Below, one piece after another: positions 46,666 to 58,039 of a stretch of DNA of 64,000 bases. This stretch comes from Gerris lacustris (lineage: Eukaryota; Arthropoda; Insecta; Hemiptera; Gerridae): positions 22,772,106 to 22,836,105 of the forward strand of contig OX578282.1 in the NCBI GenBank assembly GCA_951217055.1, in the 5' to 3' direction. Every line of letters begins with the position of its first letter. Position 1 is the stretch's first letter. Under the pieces are notes generated by a model. The model saw only the letters and a program-made list of their open reading frames with translations. It was not told the DNA's origin and did no database searches. A program made the translations under genes and the position numbers.

Positions 46666-47399
46666 ACTAAATTCTTGGTAACTTATTTGGTTTTCCTCTT
46701 ACTAACTTCTCTATAACGTACTTGCTCTACTTCGATCTAACTTCTTCGTGACTTACTTGCTGCTATCATCTCCCTAATATAAGAGTATAAACGTTTTCCT
46801 CTTACTAATTTCTTCTCTTATTGTTCATTACTCGTTACCCTTCTTAATCTACTAGCATTAAGTTAACTTAGCTTGTTATATCTCTTATCAACGTCTCCTT
46901 AACTTACTTGCACAACTTCATTTTAACTTTATACTGACATACTTGCAAATAACACTTATTTAAATTATTTACTTTACGTAAACTTAGCTTGTTACTAACT
47001 TCATAACTTTCACTTACACTTACTAACTTCTCTATAACTTACTTGCTATACTTCATACTAACTTCTTCGTGACTCTCTTGCTACTAATATCTCCTTAATA
47101 TATATTTGTTTTCCTCTTACTAACTTCTCCTTAATTTATAACTCACTCCTCGTTCTTAATGTATACTCCACCTTTTCCTTAATTTATTTGCACTACATCA
47201 TTATAACTTTATAGTTTGAATATAAAGATAATAATGACTTTCTTAAATTCAACAAAATACTCAAAACGAAATAATTTGTGATTGGAGTGTTAAAAAGACC
47301 AGTCATGCAGCATGACTTAATGAGCGAATTTTCAAAGAAATCTGCGTATTATTGGCTTATGCTAATATAGGAAGATATTGGTTTAGAATTTGGATGGGG
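46666..47399. other. Degenerate, pyrimidine-rich tandem-like region
   Basis: Irregular recurrence of 'actaacttctctataactta' and 'acttcttcgtgactta' up to about 47110 suggests an old, decayed tandem array. The rest is unassigned. Confidence 0.5.
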
Positions 47400-47645
47400 T
47401 GAAAAAAAAATGGTACACAGGAGTACGGGGTACAAAAGTCAAAATAGTAAAAATAGTATATACCCTTCAAGATGCATGTCATTGGAAAGCTCTTTAAAAG
47501 TACAGTAATTGTTATTTTATTGTTGTTTTAGTCCCGATTAACTGTCAGGGTTATTACAGGACGGGGGTTATCCGGCCACTTTACTCTACTGATATTGTTA
47601 TCATGTAAACTTTTGTTATATTTTCATATAAGAGGGCGGTAAAAT
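47400..47645 (+). repeat. Family E (Helitron-related) fragment
   Basis: 'ggtacacaggagtacggggt', 'gatgcatgtcattggaaagc', 'tctttaaaagtacagtaatt' and 'ttcatataagaggg' recur in 13270-14726 and 59243-59850. Confidence 0.6.
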
Positions 47646-47834
47646 GGAAAAAACACGATTTTATGCTATTTTTGACCCTAAATGGTCAAAATTTGACCCC
47701 AAATGGACTCCAAAAATTCTGGCCAACGAACTCATCCTTTCCTTTGATATTATTGACATATTAAAATTTATTTGGATTTTTTAAGTGCATCCTAGGGTGA
47801 GATATCGTCTGGAGTGACACCCACATACATAAAT

Positions 47835-48085
<251 letters not shown>

Positions 48086-48099
48086 TTCATTTATATATA

Positions 48100-48100
48100 T

Positions 48101-48185
<85 letters not shown>

Positions 48186-48252
48186 TACATAGATATATAC
48201 ATGCATATATACATATATACATATACATACATACATATATACATACATACAT
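48100..48252. repeat. (TA)n followed by (ATAC)n-like repeats
   Basis: About 39 TA units and then mixed 'acatatatacat' units. Confidence 0.95.
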
Positions 48253-48870
48253 AAAAAAATCGGTCCGAGACAACTCAGACAAACTTTCTCATATACAAGT
48301 TTATAATTTCTTCGCTCAGTTTACCTCCATTTATTAATTTTCGTATGTACATTTAATTATTATTGAACATTTCATGAATATTTATCATAAAAATAACTTC
48401 CCCTGCGCGGGGAATCGAACCCGGGCTCTCTCCGTCCGCGTTTTAAGCTATTTTCTCAGGAACTAGATTTTTCCCGGGAAAACGGCTTATATCGTTAGAT
48501 TGGTATTTAAATGGACTACATTTTAGAATTTTTTAATCAAAATCGTCGGAACCGTTTTCGAGAAATATTTTTTTTTCACGTTTTTTCAGAGTTTTTGGGG
48601 GGTAGCGCCCCCAAATTTAGAGCTAAAATTTATTTCTCGATTTCGCCTCGGGGTATGATTTTTCTGAACATGTATGCCAAATTTTGTCAAAATCGGCCCA
48701 GTAGTTTATAGGCTCCAGGCGTCTGCACAGACGACAGACGACGGACAGACATTTTTTAAAAACCACTTTTTTGGACTCAGGGGACCTCAAAACGTGTAAA
48801 ACCATCAAAATCTCAAAATCGAATTTTCGCGCCATCACAATACTTTCTCTTTATGTGAGAAAGTAAAAAA
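48253..48870 (-). repeat. Interspersed repeat family D, longest copy
   Basis: On the minus strand: 'actttctcacataaagagaa' start, (GTCT)n-like run, 'cctcggg'-bearing module, the core 'gccaaattttgtcaaaatcg' (plus-strand reading, about 48679), 'gtttttccgg', B-box-like ggttcgattcc (48411-48421 complement), and end 'tgtctcggaccg'. The tRNA-like box suggests a pol III origin; the frames here are by-products. Confidence 0.75.
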
Positions 48871-49044
48871 GTGTTAAATTTCAGGAATCGATTAGGAATG
48901 ATATTTCCTGTGTTCTAAAACCGATTTCCATGAAGAAAATTTTCAATAATTCGCATTAAAAATGTTGAAGCCATAGCTTAATTTTCTTCGAAAATTCGCT
49001 AAAAGAGTTTTTAATTATATACTTAATACAATATTAATATAACA

Positions 49045-49906
49045 CTAGGGGGCTCCGCCCCCTACTCGCTTCGCTCGTCAACCCCCAAAAGCGGCCGCTG
49101 CGGGGCTGCTGCCTAGTATAGAGTAATAGAATTATTTTGTCTATTTAATATGAGAACCGAGGACCGTTTTAAAAGTTTAAGTCCACGACCGCTTCAATAG
49201 TTATTGCACTTAAAATAAATATGTTACCTCGGTACAAAAATATCCACTCAGTGAAACCGGGGACCGTGCGCTGAAATAATAAATTCGTCAGAAAATGAAA
49301 GAGAGCAACGCATTCTAGAACTTAAGTTTCACTTCTAATGCGTGAGAGCCTCACACATATTTTTATTTGTTACCAACAGAAATAATGGTTTGTTTTGATT
49401 TGATGGAGTTGAAAAAAATATAATAACTTATCTAAATCGTGACCGATAATTTTATCAAAAGTAAACGTTATAATTAATAAGATTACATTTTTTTATTTGC
49501 TACCAATAAAAGTATAGGCTTGTTTTGATTTGTTGGTCTTCAAATAGATATAAAAAATTATTAAAATAGTAGCCGACATTTTATTAAAATTATATTTTTG
49601 ATTTGTTTTGTATTGAAAGCTGTCACTTTTTGATTAAGGTATGTAAACAAACAATGCGCTTTCTTTATTACACTGAGCTAACCGCCCCGTGTTTTGTTTA
49701 TTGCCTGGGGAATGACGTCACAGTTCACAGATCCCTGTATCATTCCGCTCAACACAGTCTATTTACTCTGACAACCTCCCCTTTCTCCCCCCGAGGACCT
49801 CCCCGTAACCCCTCTTATCTCCTATCGCACTCTTACAAACAGTTATGTATATATCACTCTCACTGAACTTTTTTGTTTACAAAACTTTTTTAATAATATA
49901 GATAGA
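49045..49906 (-). mobile_element. Helitron/Helentron-like element (family F), 862 bp
   Basis: On the minus strand it begins TCTATCTATATTATTAAAAA after an A and ends with a hairpin gggggcggagccccc directly before the terminal CTAG and a T. These are Helitron-type ends (TC...CTRR, A/T target). The hairpin touching the terminus is unusual for a canonical Helitron and closer to Helentron-type ends. No Rep/helicase coding region. A deletion derivative lies at 19756-19881. Confidence 0.7.
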
Positions 49907-50046
49907 TAATATAATAGAAATAGTGACAAATGCAATAAATTGACAAATATTTTGATCACAACTAATGTTGCGTATAACAATGTTGTGTATATAATGTAAT
50001 AACCTTCTTAATAATAAATCAATTGACTTTCTTTGTTAATAACAGA
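49907..50046. other. Short AT-rich link
   Basis: Nothing recognised. Confidence 0.5.
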
Positions 50047-50280
50047 TTAGCAAATCAAGCGCCCAGAATTTCCTGGAGGGGTGGGGTCCCTTAATCTCAT
50101 GTGGATAGGGACGTTCCTCCTGTTTTGAAGTTCAAATGAGCAAAATTTCATCAAGCTCGGAATAAAACTGTAGATTCGTATAAAAAATAAACAAACCCAC
50201 TCTACTTTATACAGCAGTCTTTCTAATCCAGACCCGGCTAGTCCGGATATCCAGTTAATCCAAACGGATCTCAATTTATC
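50047..50280 (-). repeat. Family E (Helitron-related) fragment
   Basis: Minus strand: 'actgtagattcgtataaaa' complement block, 'gatgaaattttgctcatttg' and end 'gcgcttgatttgctaa' followed by T (CTRR|T). Confidence 0.5.
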
Positions 50281-50985
50281 AATTTTATCAATAAGATGGA
50301 AAGTTTTTATCCAAAATCAATTTGTAGGTTTATAACGTGGGCCTACGATGAGACTAAGTGCCTTGACCCATCAAATTCGGATAATCGAGAATCTGCTGTA
50401 TATACAGATAAATAATAAAATTGTTTCTTAACAAAATAAATTTTTCTAAACCCTTAAATATAAAGCATTAAGTTAAGAAATAATCAATATAGTCTCATAT
50501 TGAACCCCCCTCTACACGATAATTTTAATAAATTATACGATTTAAAAGTTATAACAACTTTATAAATAAAAGGAAAATCAAAGTAATTCATCGCTAGTTA
50601 AATATGTACAGCGTAAAATACGGCTGTTAAATACAGCGACATACATCTAATAAATCTTAGTAAAATTAACTTAGCCTGTATAATGTTAATTAAATCTTTT
50701 CAGAGTTTCAAAACTTAATTACTTTACTAAACGAATTTCAGAATATATTATTAATTTTAAGTCATTTCCATAATTATTAAAATATTTATAAAAGTGGCCT
50801 TGGTGCAAGAAAAAAAGTCATAGTTAATAGTGTCAATTTATAATTTTAAAAATAAAATATATAAATAAATAATATATGACTTGATCTACGAATTTAAGTA
50901 GGATACACAATGGTTTTTATTAATAGAACACACTAAAGAAGTAATGTGTTTTTTACGTTACAACGATTTTTGCATCCGTGCTTAC
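50281..50985. other. Unassigned AT-rich sequence
   Basis: Nothing recognised. Confidence 0.5.
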
Positions 50986-51330
50986 CGCAGACAACGAAAG
51001 CTACGTTATCGCAGAACGAAAATTTTGAATGTCTCCAATTTCAAAAAATGACATCCGTTTCAGACATCAGGGAACATTTTTGGTCCCATGTCTGTCGGTC
51101 GGACGGTCGTTCAATTCATCTTAAAATCTACTCGTCCGACTATAATGAAATTTGTTAGGTAAGTCATAAATAGCCATATAATAGTCCCATATAAATCTCA
51201 ACCATCTGCGCCCATTTGTTCCTCTTCCAAATATCCATTTTTATTAAAAATTCATAACTTTTAAAGTACTCATGTAAATTTTCCTATCTCCGAAAGTATC
51301 CATTAAAGCAATTTAAAACTCAACTGTTAT
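50986..51330 (-). repeat. Family B fragment
   Basis: 'acatccgtttcagacatcag', 'cccatgtctgtcggtcggac', 'ctataatgaaatttgtta' and 'aaatctcaaccatctgcgcc' match family B inverted. Confidence 0.65.
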
Positions 51331-51441
51331 GTTATATGTAACAACCAGGAAAAATATAGATAAGGCCCAATAAAGTATGTATGTTAAGATTTATTTTTAA
51401 AGGAAACACCCGTTTAAAGAAAAAATATCTATTTAGTATCA

Positions 51442-51720
51442 ATAGACTCTTCACGTAATCAGTTTATTTTAATTAACAAAGCAGCTTTCAGCCTTCATAA
51501 GGCCATCATCAGTGCCGGAATGTGGAAGAAGTAGTGAGTGTGACATTGTATAAAAGAAAAGTTAATGAGTGAGTCCACTCTGGTTGGTGACTCACTCATT
51601 AACTTTTCTTTTATATAATGTAACACTACTTCTTCCACATTCCGGCACTGATGATGGCCTTAAGAAGGCTAAAAGCTGCTTTGTTAATTAAAATAAACTG
51701 ATTACGTGGAGAGACTATTT
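51442..51720. mobile_element. 279-bp near-perfect palindrome
   Basis: Arms of about 118 bp: 'aatagactcttcacgtaatc' ... 'gcagctttcagccttcataa' ... 'ccggaatgtggaagaagtag' ... 'aagttaatgagtgag', then a loop of about 16 bp and the reverse complement. Each arm carries CTGATGA...(G/T)AAA. No coding content. Confidence 0.9.
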
Positions 51721-52167
51721 ATATTGTTCATTAAGATGACCTCCATAGAAGCTCCCATATCTACTTTTTAGTATCGTTTGGTTATGTGTCCCAGAAATGA
51801 TCTTTCCTCGTGTCCCCCATTTCATTTACTTTCACTAATATAAAAAATATCATAGTTATTCTTTGTAAAACACCAAAAAAACTGTTCTCAAGGAATTTTT
51901 TATACGTCCCATATATTGTAAGAAAGAATTGTTACACTAAAATATAATATCCAACTCTTCTAACCAGTTAATGTGTCAACTCGTTTCATGAGATTCTTTT
52001 AATCCTAAATATATAAATAAGAAAAATTATCTGCATTGGGTTGGGACTAAAACTAAAAGAGAAAAATAATTTGGACACAAACACTTCTTGCAATGAGTAG
52101 CGTTTTATATCACATACAAATATAAATCTAGATTTAACTTAGGGTTCGATTATCCTATAATGCTGCC
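51721..52167. other. Unassigned AT-rich sequence
   Basis: Nothing recognised. Confidence 0.5.
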
Positions 52168-53069
52168 TAAGGCGCTCTCTCACTGGATCCGACTACATGC
52201 GACTTCCGACTACGAACGACTACGCACGACTTGGTAGTACGACTTGGAGCTCTCACACTGGACCCGACTACGCACGACTCGGTAGTACGACTTAGCTCTA
52301 CCCTCTACATTTCACCCTCTACATTCAGACATGTTGGAGACGTCGTCGAGTGCGGTTGCCTTTTTACTTTATATTTTCGGTTTTTTTTATCGTATACGAA
52401 CATTTTGACAATATGAATGGGTTGTTTTACCTAGTAGAATGTAATAGTTTAGTGTTAAGAAGAAGAAATAGACGTTAAAAAGAAGAACGGAATGGGTTAA
52501 TCAAATATTTTTGAAAAGAGAAGAGCATGGTGAATTTCACCATTTAATGAACCATTTCACCATTTAAATTCTTCGGCTACTTCGTTCCAAAAACGGCGTT
52601 GCATATCCCTGGAATGGTAATGTTCACTTCTTTGATTCCACAAACATTCTCTTTCTTGGATCGAAAGAATTAGTTTTTCAGTATCCATTATTGGGATACT
52701 AAACACAAAACTAATAAATTAACTTAACTAACTGATAAAAAAAAAACCTATGTAAAAAACTGTATAAAAAAAAGTAAATATAAACTATAAAAAACTGTAA
52801 AATGGTATGAAAAACTTTGTAAAACAACCTAAAGACTTTATTAAAAACTGTAGGGTAAGTAGTTTTTGTCGCATGTAGTCGGACGAAAATCCGAGCCAGC
52901 TGGGATCGAGCCGCAGGTCGGAGGTATATGCACGTAGTCGGACGAGTAGGTCGGATGCAGTGTGAGAGCGCTGATAACATTGCTAAGGTTGGGATAGTTC
53001 GTCCGACTACGTACGACTACGCACGACCAAAATTCGCATGTAGTCGGATCCAGTGTGAGAGCACCCTAA
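52168..53069 (+). mobile_element. PIF/Harbinger-type element with TAA duplication and transposase relic
   Basis: TAA at 52168-52170 and at 53067-53069 flank an 896-bp element. Ends GGCGCTCTCTCACTGGATCC and GGATCCAGTGTGAGAGCACC are inverted repeats; 'gactacatgcga' follows inside both. The ends contain many 'cgactac'/'gtagtcg' units. At about 52468-52545 one frame reads RRTEWVNQIFLKREEHGEF, like the N-terminal region of Harbinger transposases (R-x-WV...REE-x-GEFHxL). It soon hits stops, so only a relic remains. Confidence 0.85.
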
Positions 53070-53544
53070 CTCGGCGTGGCACTCACAGAGGTGTGAGTTT
53101 TCTTTTTGTTTTGATTTCTTATCTATAGCATTGGTTGAATAAATGTGTTTATATTTTCGGAATTTAGACTTTTGTTTATTATTATTGTTGTTATTATTTG
53201 CTTTTAAATTGATTATCTATTTATTGATAGTAAAATATTATTATTAAATTCCAGTAGACTTAATAGCATTCTTAGTATTCATTCATGCGTTCAATAGAAA
53301 AAAAAGTGTAAATAAAATGCTAAAATAGTGATATAATTTTCGGCCGTGTGATTTTTGGTAAATATTTATTAGTGAGGCAACATTTGTAGAGTCGCTACTA
53401 TTGATTTCTGTGAGGTGCAGTGGTAGAAAGCAGTCTCTTTGGATGGCATACATAGGACATCTAAGATGCAAGAAGTCTTTTGCCTCATGTAGATTACATT
53501 AGTGCACAGCTCGTTGGTATTCACTTTATACATTATTCCGTTGA
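53070..53544. other. Unassigned AT-rich sequence
   Basis: A short minus-strand frame (53283-53471) has no recognisable domain. Confidence 0.5.
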
Positions 53545-53890
53545 TTGAAAATTTTACTTTAAATCAAATTATAATTATCAATAACTACGAGAGACATACA
53601 GAGAAAAATAGACCCCCGCACCGGGACTCGAACCACGGGTCCCTCTATTAATCCGTTACAGGTGCTCTTACCAACTGAGCTATACGGGAGAATGATTTTT
53701 CTTTGTCGTTACCGATACAAAAGTTGGTAAGAGCCACCTGTAACGGATTAATAGGAGGAAACGTGTTTCGAGTCCTGGTGCGGGGGTCTTCTCTGTATGT
53801 CTCTCGATTTAAAGTAATTTGATTTAAAGTAAAATTTAATCTTTCCGTAGTATGAATACTACCAAAAACTTACAAATTTGAATTTCTAAT
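53545..53890. mobile_element. Head-to-head dimer of a tRNA-derived SINE
   Basis: The minus-strand half (53606-53695) reads TCCCGTATAGCTCAGTTGG (perfect A box), then CCTGTAACGGATTAATAG, then GGTTCGAGTCC (perfect B box) and a 3' acceptor-like TGCGGGG. The plus-strand half (about 53722-53800) is a less perfect copy. Both are followed outward by 'tctctgtatgtctctcg' and 'tttgatttaaagtaaaattt'. The right tail continues 'ctttccgtagtatgaatact', shared with 55413-55455. The anticodon arm does not pair properly, so this is SINE or pseudo-tRNA, not a working tRNA. Confidence 0.75.
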
Positions 53891-54019
53891 AGATTGTACT
53901 AAGTACAGGTACTAATTGAGTACTTTATAATTATAAGCGTTAATTCTCGATCTACTTCTATTGCCGTGAATATTTGGCTTCCTAGATTTGTAGAAATGAT
54001 TAAAAGCTTGGATTCGGGG

Positions 54020-54135
54020 AATTTGTATCGGTAACCACAGAGAAAAATCATTCTCCCGTACAGCTCAGTTCGTAAGAGCACCTGTAACGGATTAATAGGA
54101 GGACCCGTGGTTCGAGTCCCGGTGCGGGGGGTTAT
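54020..54135 (+). mobile_element. tRNA-derived SINE head, third copy
   Basis: 'ttgtatcggtaaccacagag', 'cattctcccgtacagctcag', 'cctgtaacggattaatagga' and 'ggttcgagtcccggtgcggg'. B box intact; A box 'acagctcagttcg' carries changes. Confidence 0.7.
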
Positions 54136-54235
54136 TCTTTCATAACCAGATATTCTATAATAGTATTCTTTTATCGATATTTTATTGTTATTCATTATTC
54201 GACAATTATTCAAAAAGAAAGAGTCGTTTATAGTA

Positions 54236-56690
54236 CGAGAGCCCACGACACTAAACCTGTCATGATAGGTCTCCCAAATTTCATACATATAATTCGTCAT
54301 GCCATTCAAAGGGGAACAGAAAATTGACATGCTGCCATGTCTGGGACCGGACAACGCTGAAATAAAAAATAAAGAAAATAATAAAATTGTTGGGTTTCTG
54401 TCATGATAAGTCTCCCGAAAAAACCAAAGCCTATCTGAAAGATCATCAATTTTTGTGTAAGAAAAACCACTGCTGCCTTTTCCAATCAGGGGAGAAAATG
54501 GCGGCAGCAGCGTTTGAAAGTCGCAAAGTTTTTATGTTTATTGACAAAATAGCGCGGAAAATTAAACACTAACCACAAGTGTTATATATTTTTGTAATCT
54601 ACTCTTCAATACCTTTCATTTCATACCCCACTCAAAATTTTCAAAAACATATTATTTTCCCGTGACAGGTATTAGCCGCCATTTTGGATTTCCAGTTAAT
54701 CAGATCCAAATTGGTATTTTTATTTTTTCTTTGGCCCAGCAAACCGCACATTTTTCATATTTTTTTATATTTTTAGTAACAGTAGAAATACAGTTTTAGG
54801 GGGCATGCAAAACTTTGAGGTTTTGTGACAAAATGGCGCGGAAAATTAAACACTAACCACAAGTGTTATATATTTTTGTAATATACTCTTCAATACCTTT
54901 CATTTAATACCCCACTCAAAAAAAAGGCCACTCAAAAAAATTTTTTTTCTCCATGACATATATTAGCCGCCATTTTGGATTCCAAGTAAATCAGATCCAA
55001 ATTGGTATTCTTATTTTTTCTTTGGCCCAGCAGACCGAACACTTTTCATATTTTTTTATATTTTTAGTAACAGCAGGAATACAGTTTTAGGGGGAGGGGA
55101 ACGCAAAATTTTGATTTTTTGACAAAATGGCGTGGAAAATTAAACACTAACCACACGTGATATATTTTTATAATCTTCTCTTCAACACCTTTCATTTGAT
55201 ACCCCATTCAAAATTTCGCCGCCATTTTGAATTTGAACAGCTGATAATTTTGAGTTCACTATATTTTTCCTAATTTAAATCAAATTATAATTATTATTAA
55301 CTACGGGAACCAGACAGAGAAAAATACACTCCCGGCGCTGGAGTGTATTTTTCTCTCTCTGTTTCCCGTAGTTAATAATAATTATAATTTGATTTAAATT
55401 AAAAATTAAACTTTCCGTAGTATGAAAACTACCAAAAACTTAAAAATTGAATTTATATTTTTCCTTTGTGCGTGTCAAAACGATCTTTAATATTAGAAAG
55501 TTTCATGATTTTAAAGTCTCTTCTGATTCAAAAGTTATTGGAACCGAACAGAGGTGGCTATTACCATCATCGATTTCTTCAAAAAACCAAAGCTTATCTG
55601 AATGATCATCAATTTTTGTGTGAAAAAAACCACTGCTGCCTTTTCCAAACAGTGGTGAAAATGGTGGCAGCAGCGTTTGAAAGTCGCCCTCCACGCAACC
55701 GAATTTTCTTATTGTATCTTTCAATTATAACAGTTTCCGGCAGACATCCGGGAGATAAACTATGCTTGTATATTTTATTTATGTACAATATATACAATAT
55801 TATACAATATACAATATATTATGTTTTATTATCCTCTGTTCGGTTCCAATAAAATTTGAATTAGAAGAGACTCTAAAATCATGAAACTTTCTAATATAAA
55901 AGATCGTTTTGACGCGCAGAAAGTAAAAATATAGTAAACTCAAAATTATCAGCTGTTCAAATTCAAAATGGCGGCGAATACCTGGCATGGATAAAAAAAT
56001 ATTTTTTTAAAATTTTGAATGGGGTATCAAATGAAAGGTGTTGAAGAGAAGATTATAAAAATATATCACGTGTGGTTAGTGTTTAATTTTCCACGCCATT
56101 TTGTCAAAAAAATCAAAATTTTGCGTTCCCCTCCCCCTAAAACTGTATTCCTGCTGTTACTAAAAATATGAAAAGTGTTCGGTATGCTGGGCCAAAGAAA
56201 AAATAAGAATACCAATTTGGATCTGATTAACTTGGAATCCAAAATGGCGGCTAATATCTGTCATGGGGAAAAAAATATGTTTTTGAAAATTTTGAGTGGG
56301 GTATGAAATGAAAGGTATTGAAGAGTAGATTACAAAAATATATAACACTTGTGGTTACTGTTTAATTTTCCGCGCTATTTTGTCAATAAACATCAAAATT
56401 TTGCGACTTTCAAACGCTGCTGCCGCCATTTTCTCCCCTGATTGGAAAAGGCAGCAGTGGTTTTTCTTACACAAAAATTGATGATCTTTCAGATAGGCTT
56501 TGGTTTATTCGGGAGACTTATCATGACAGAAACCCAAAAATTTTATTATTTTCTTTATTTTTTATTTCAGCGTTGTCCGGTCCCAGACATGGCAGCATGT
56601 CAATTTTCTGTTCCCCTATGAATGGCATGACGAATTATATGTATGAAATTTGGGAGACCTATCATGACAGGTTTAGTGTCGTGGGCTCCT
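54236..56690. mobile_element. 2.45-kb foldback element with long nested arms
   Basis: Left end 'gagcccacgacactaaacct', right end its reverse complement. Arms run 54236-55553 and 55833-56690. They share 'atgccattcaaaggg', 'ctgggaccggacaacgctga', 'cactgctgccttttcc', 'gcggcagcagcgtttgaaag', 'ttttgagtggggtat' (complement) and AAAATGGCGG blocks. The left arm has an extra tandem copy of a roughly 300-bp unit (54540-54840 repeated at 54841-55140), and the SINE-type insertion at 55264-55455 breaks it. The centre (55554-55832) holds a further partial copy. No transposase. The 151-codon minus-strand frame at 53899-54354 only partly overlaps and has no domain. Confidence 0.85.
55264..55455. mobile_element. 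Palindromic SINE dimer inserted in the foldback arm
   Basis: Near-perfect hairpin: 'aatttaaatcaaattataat' ... 'cagagaaaaatacactccc' GGCGCT and its reverse complement, plus a 3' tail 'actttccgtagtatgaaaac' shared with 53845-53885. The interrupted arm sequence 'tatatttttcct' stands on both sides (about 55258 and 55456), a likely 12-bp target duplication. Comparison with the uninterrupted right arm (about 55915-55960) shows the empty site. Confidence 0.75.
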
Positions 56691-58030
56691 AGACTATTAC
56701 TTTTGTTCATTTCTTTTTTTAATTTACCTAAAATATCTACTGACAACTTTAAACCCACTAGTTTATTGTTTCAACTCAATTTAAAGAAAGAATCCTTGAG
56801 CTAATGCTTTCTTTCAGAGGAAACATCGATCCGTATATTTCATTTGCTACCACAACAAAAAGAAAAGGAAATTTTCTTGACTAATAGCATCATCAATTGT
56901 TTTAAAAGAGTTTGTTCCATTAGAGTTTGACAAAAGTGATGTTCTGAAACCATCCAAGAGACAAGACCCAATATGACTCGTTCCAATAACAGATAAAAAA
57001 AACCCTAACCATCTCTTTTCCTTTAAGTCTTCTCGCAAGAAGAAATGGATTATACAGTGATAACTAATGAAAAATACGTGTCAACCTACCCCTTTTTCGT
57101 ATTTTTGCAGTGGGGAAACTGCTAGCTGGAAATTCCTTAACAGTTAGTTTTTCTCCTGACGACCGTATTGGCCGGTTTCCCGAGAAGGCATCTAGACTTT
57201 TTTTTTAAAACCATCTTTCCTCATCCCTTTGTGTTCACTTTACTGAAATAATAGCTGTCCGCTATCTTACCCACCGTGTCCCTTTACGTCTGTTTTGTTA
57301 CGAAAAATACTTTTTTTTCGGTCCGGTTGTTTGTGTCGGACACACACAAAGACAGTAACCTCTCCTTCTTATAAAACACTACTATTTTCAAGGTTATTTA
57401 CAATAAAATAAGGAGGGGGGTAAGGAACAAACGAAACAAATGATAGAAAAAAATAAAAAAATAAATTATAATCTCTTCTCAAGAAGAAAATAGCTTATTT
57501 TTTGACCTTGGTTTTTAAAGAAAATTGTATAAAAATTAACCTTGTTTATAAATTGGTTATATAATTATATCTATCTATAAATATAATTTCCCTTCAATTT
57601 AAACAGAAGTAAACAAGGGATCAATCAAATTAGAATGAATTTCTACAGGAGATTCTTAAAACATTCAATAATTCATTTTTCGATGTACTTGTTATGTTAT
57701 GATAGAAGCCAAAATTGTCAGTAATTTAAAACTAGGTTATTAAGAAATATTGATGTTCATGTAATAAAAATAAAGTATTACATTAAAAATGCTTCCAGTT
57801 ACTTAAAAAATATAGAATAACAAACATAAGGAAAAGAGTACATTTTTAGTTCGCAGCTTGCTTGGTTGCCAACAATTTATCCTTCAATCAGTATTTTCTA
57901 TTTTTTATTTTTTTTAATAATTTAGTTTAATATATTAATAAAATATTAAAAAACAAAAAAAAATGGCCAAAGATGTAGGATACAAGAAATGAAACTATGA
58001 AAACATAGGGAAGGAAAGAACATTTATTGA
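56691..58030. other. Unassigned; contains a repeat-poor island
   Basis: 57060-57380 is GC-richer without repeat partners ('gaccgtattggccggtttcc'); no gene found. The minus-strand frame at 56847-57038 has no recognised domain. Confidence 0.4.
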
Positions 58031-58039
58031 GGACAATTT

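Noticed and set aside
53606..53695. Possible functional tRNA gene (minus strand)
   Set aside because: A and B boxes and acceptor stem are good, but the anticodon stem does not pair and the T stem has mismatches; repeated as SINE copies.
53899..54354. 151-codon minus-strand frame
   Set aside because: Crosses the boundary between unique DNA, a SINE head and the foldback element; composition and content do not suggest a protein.
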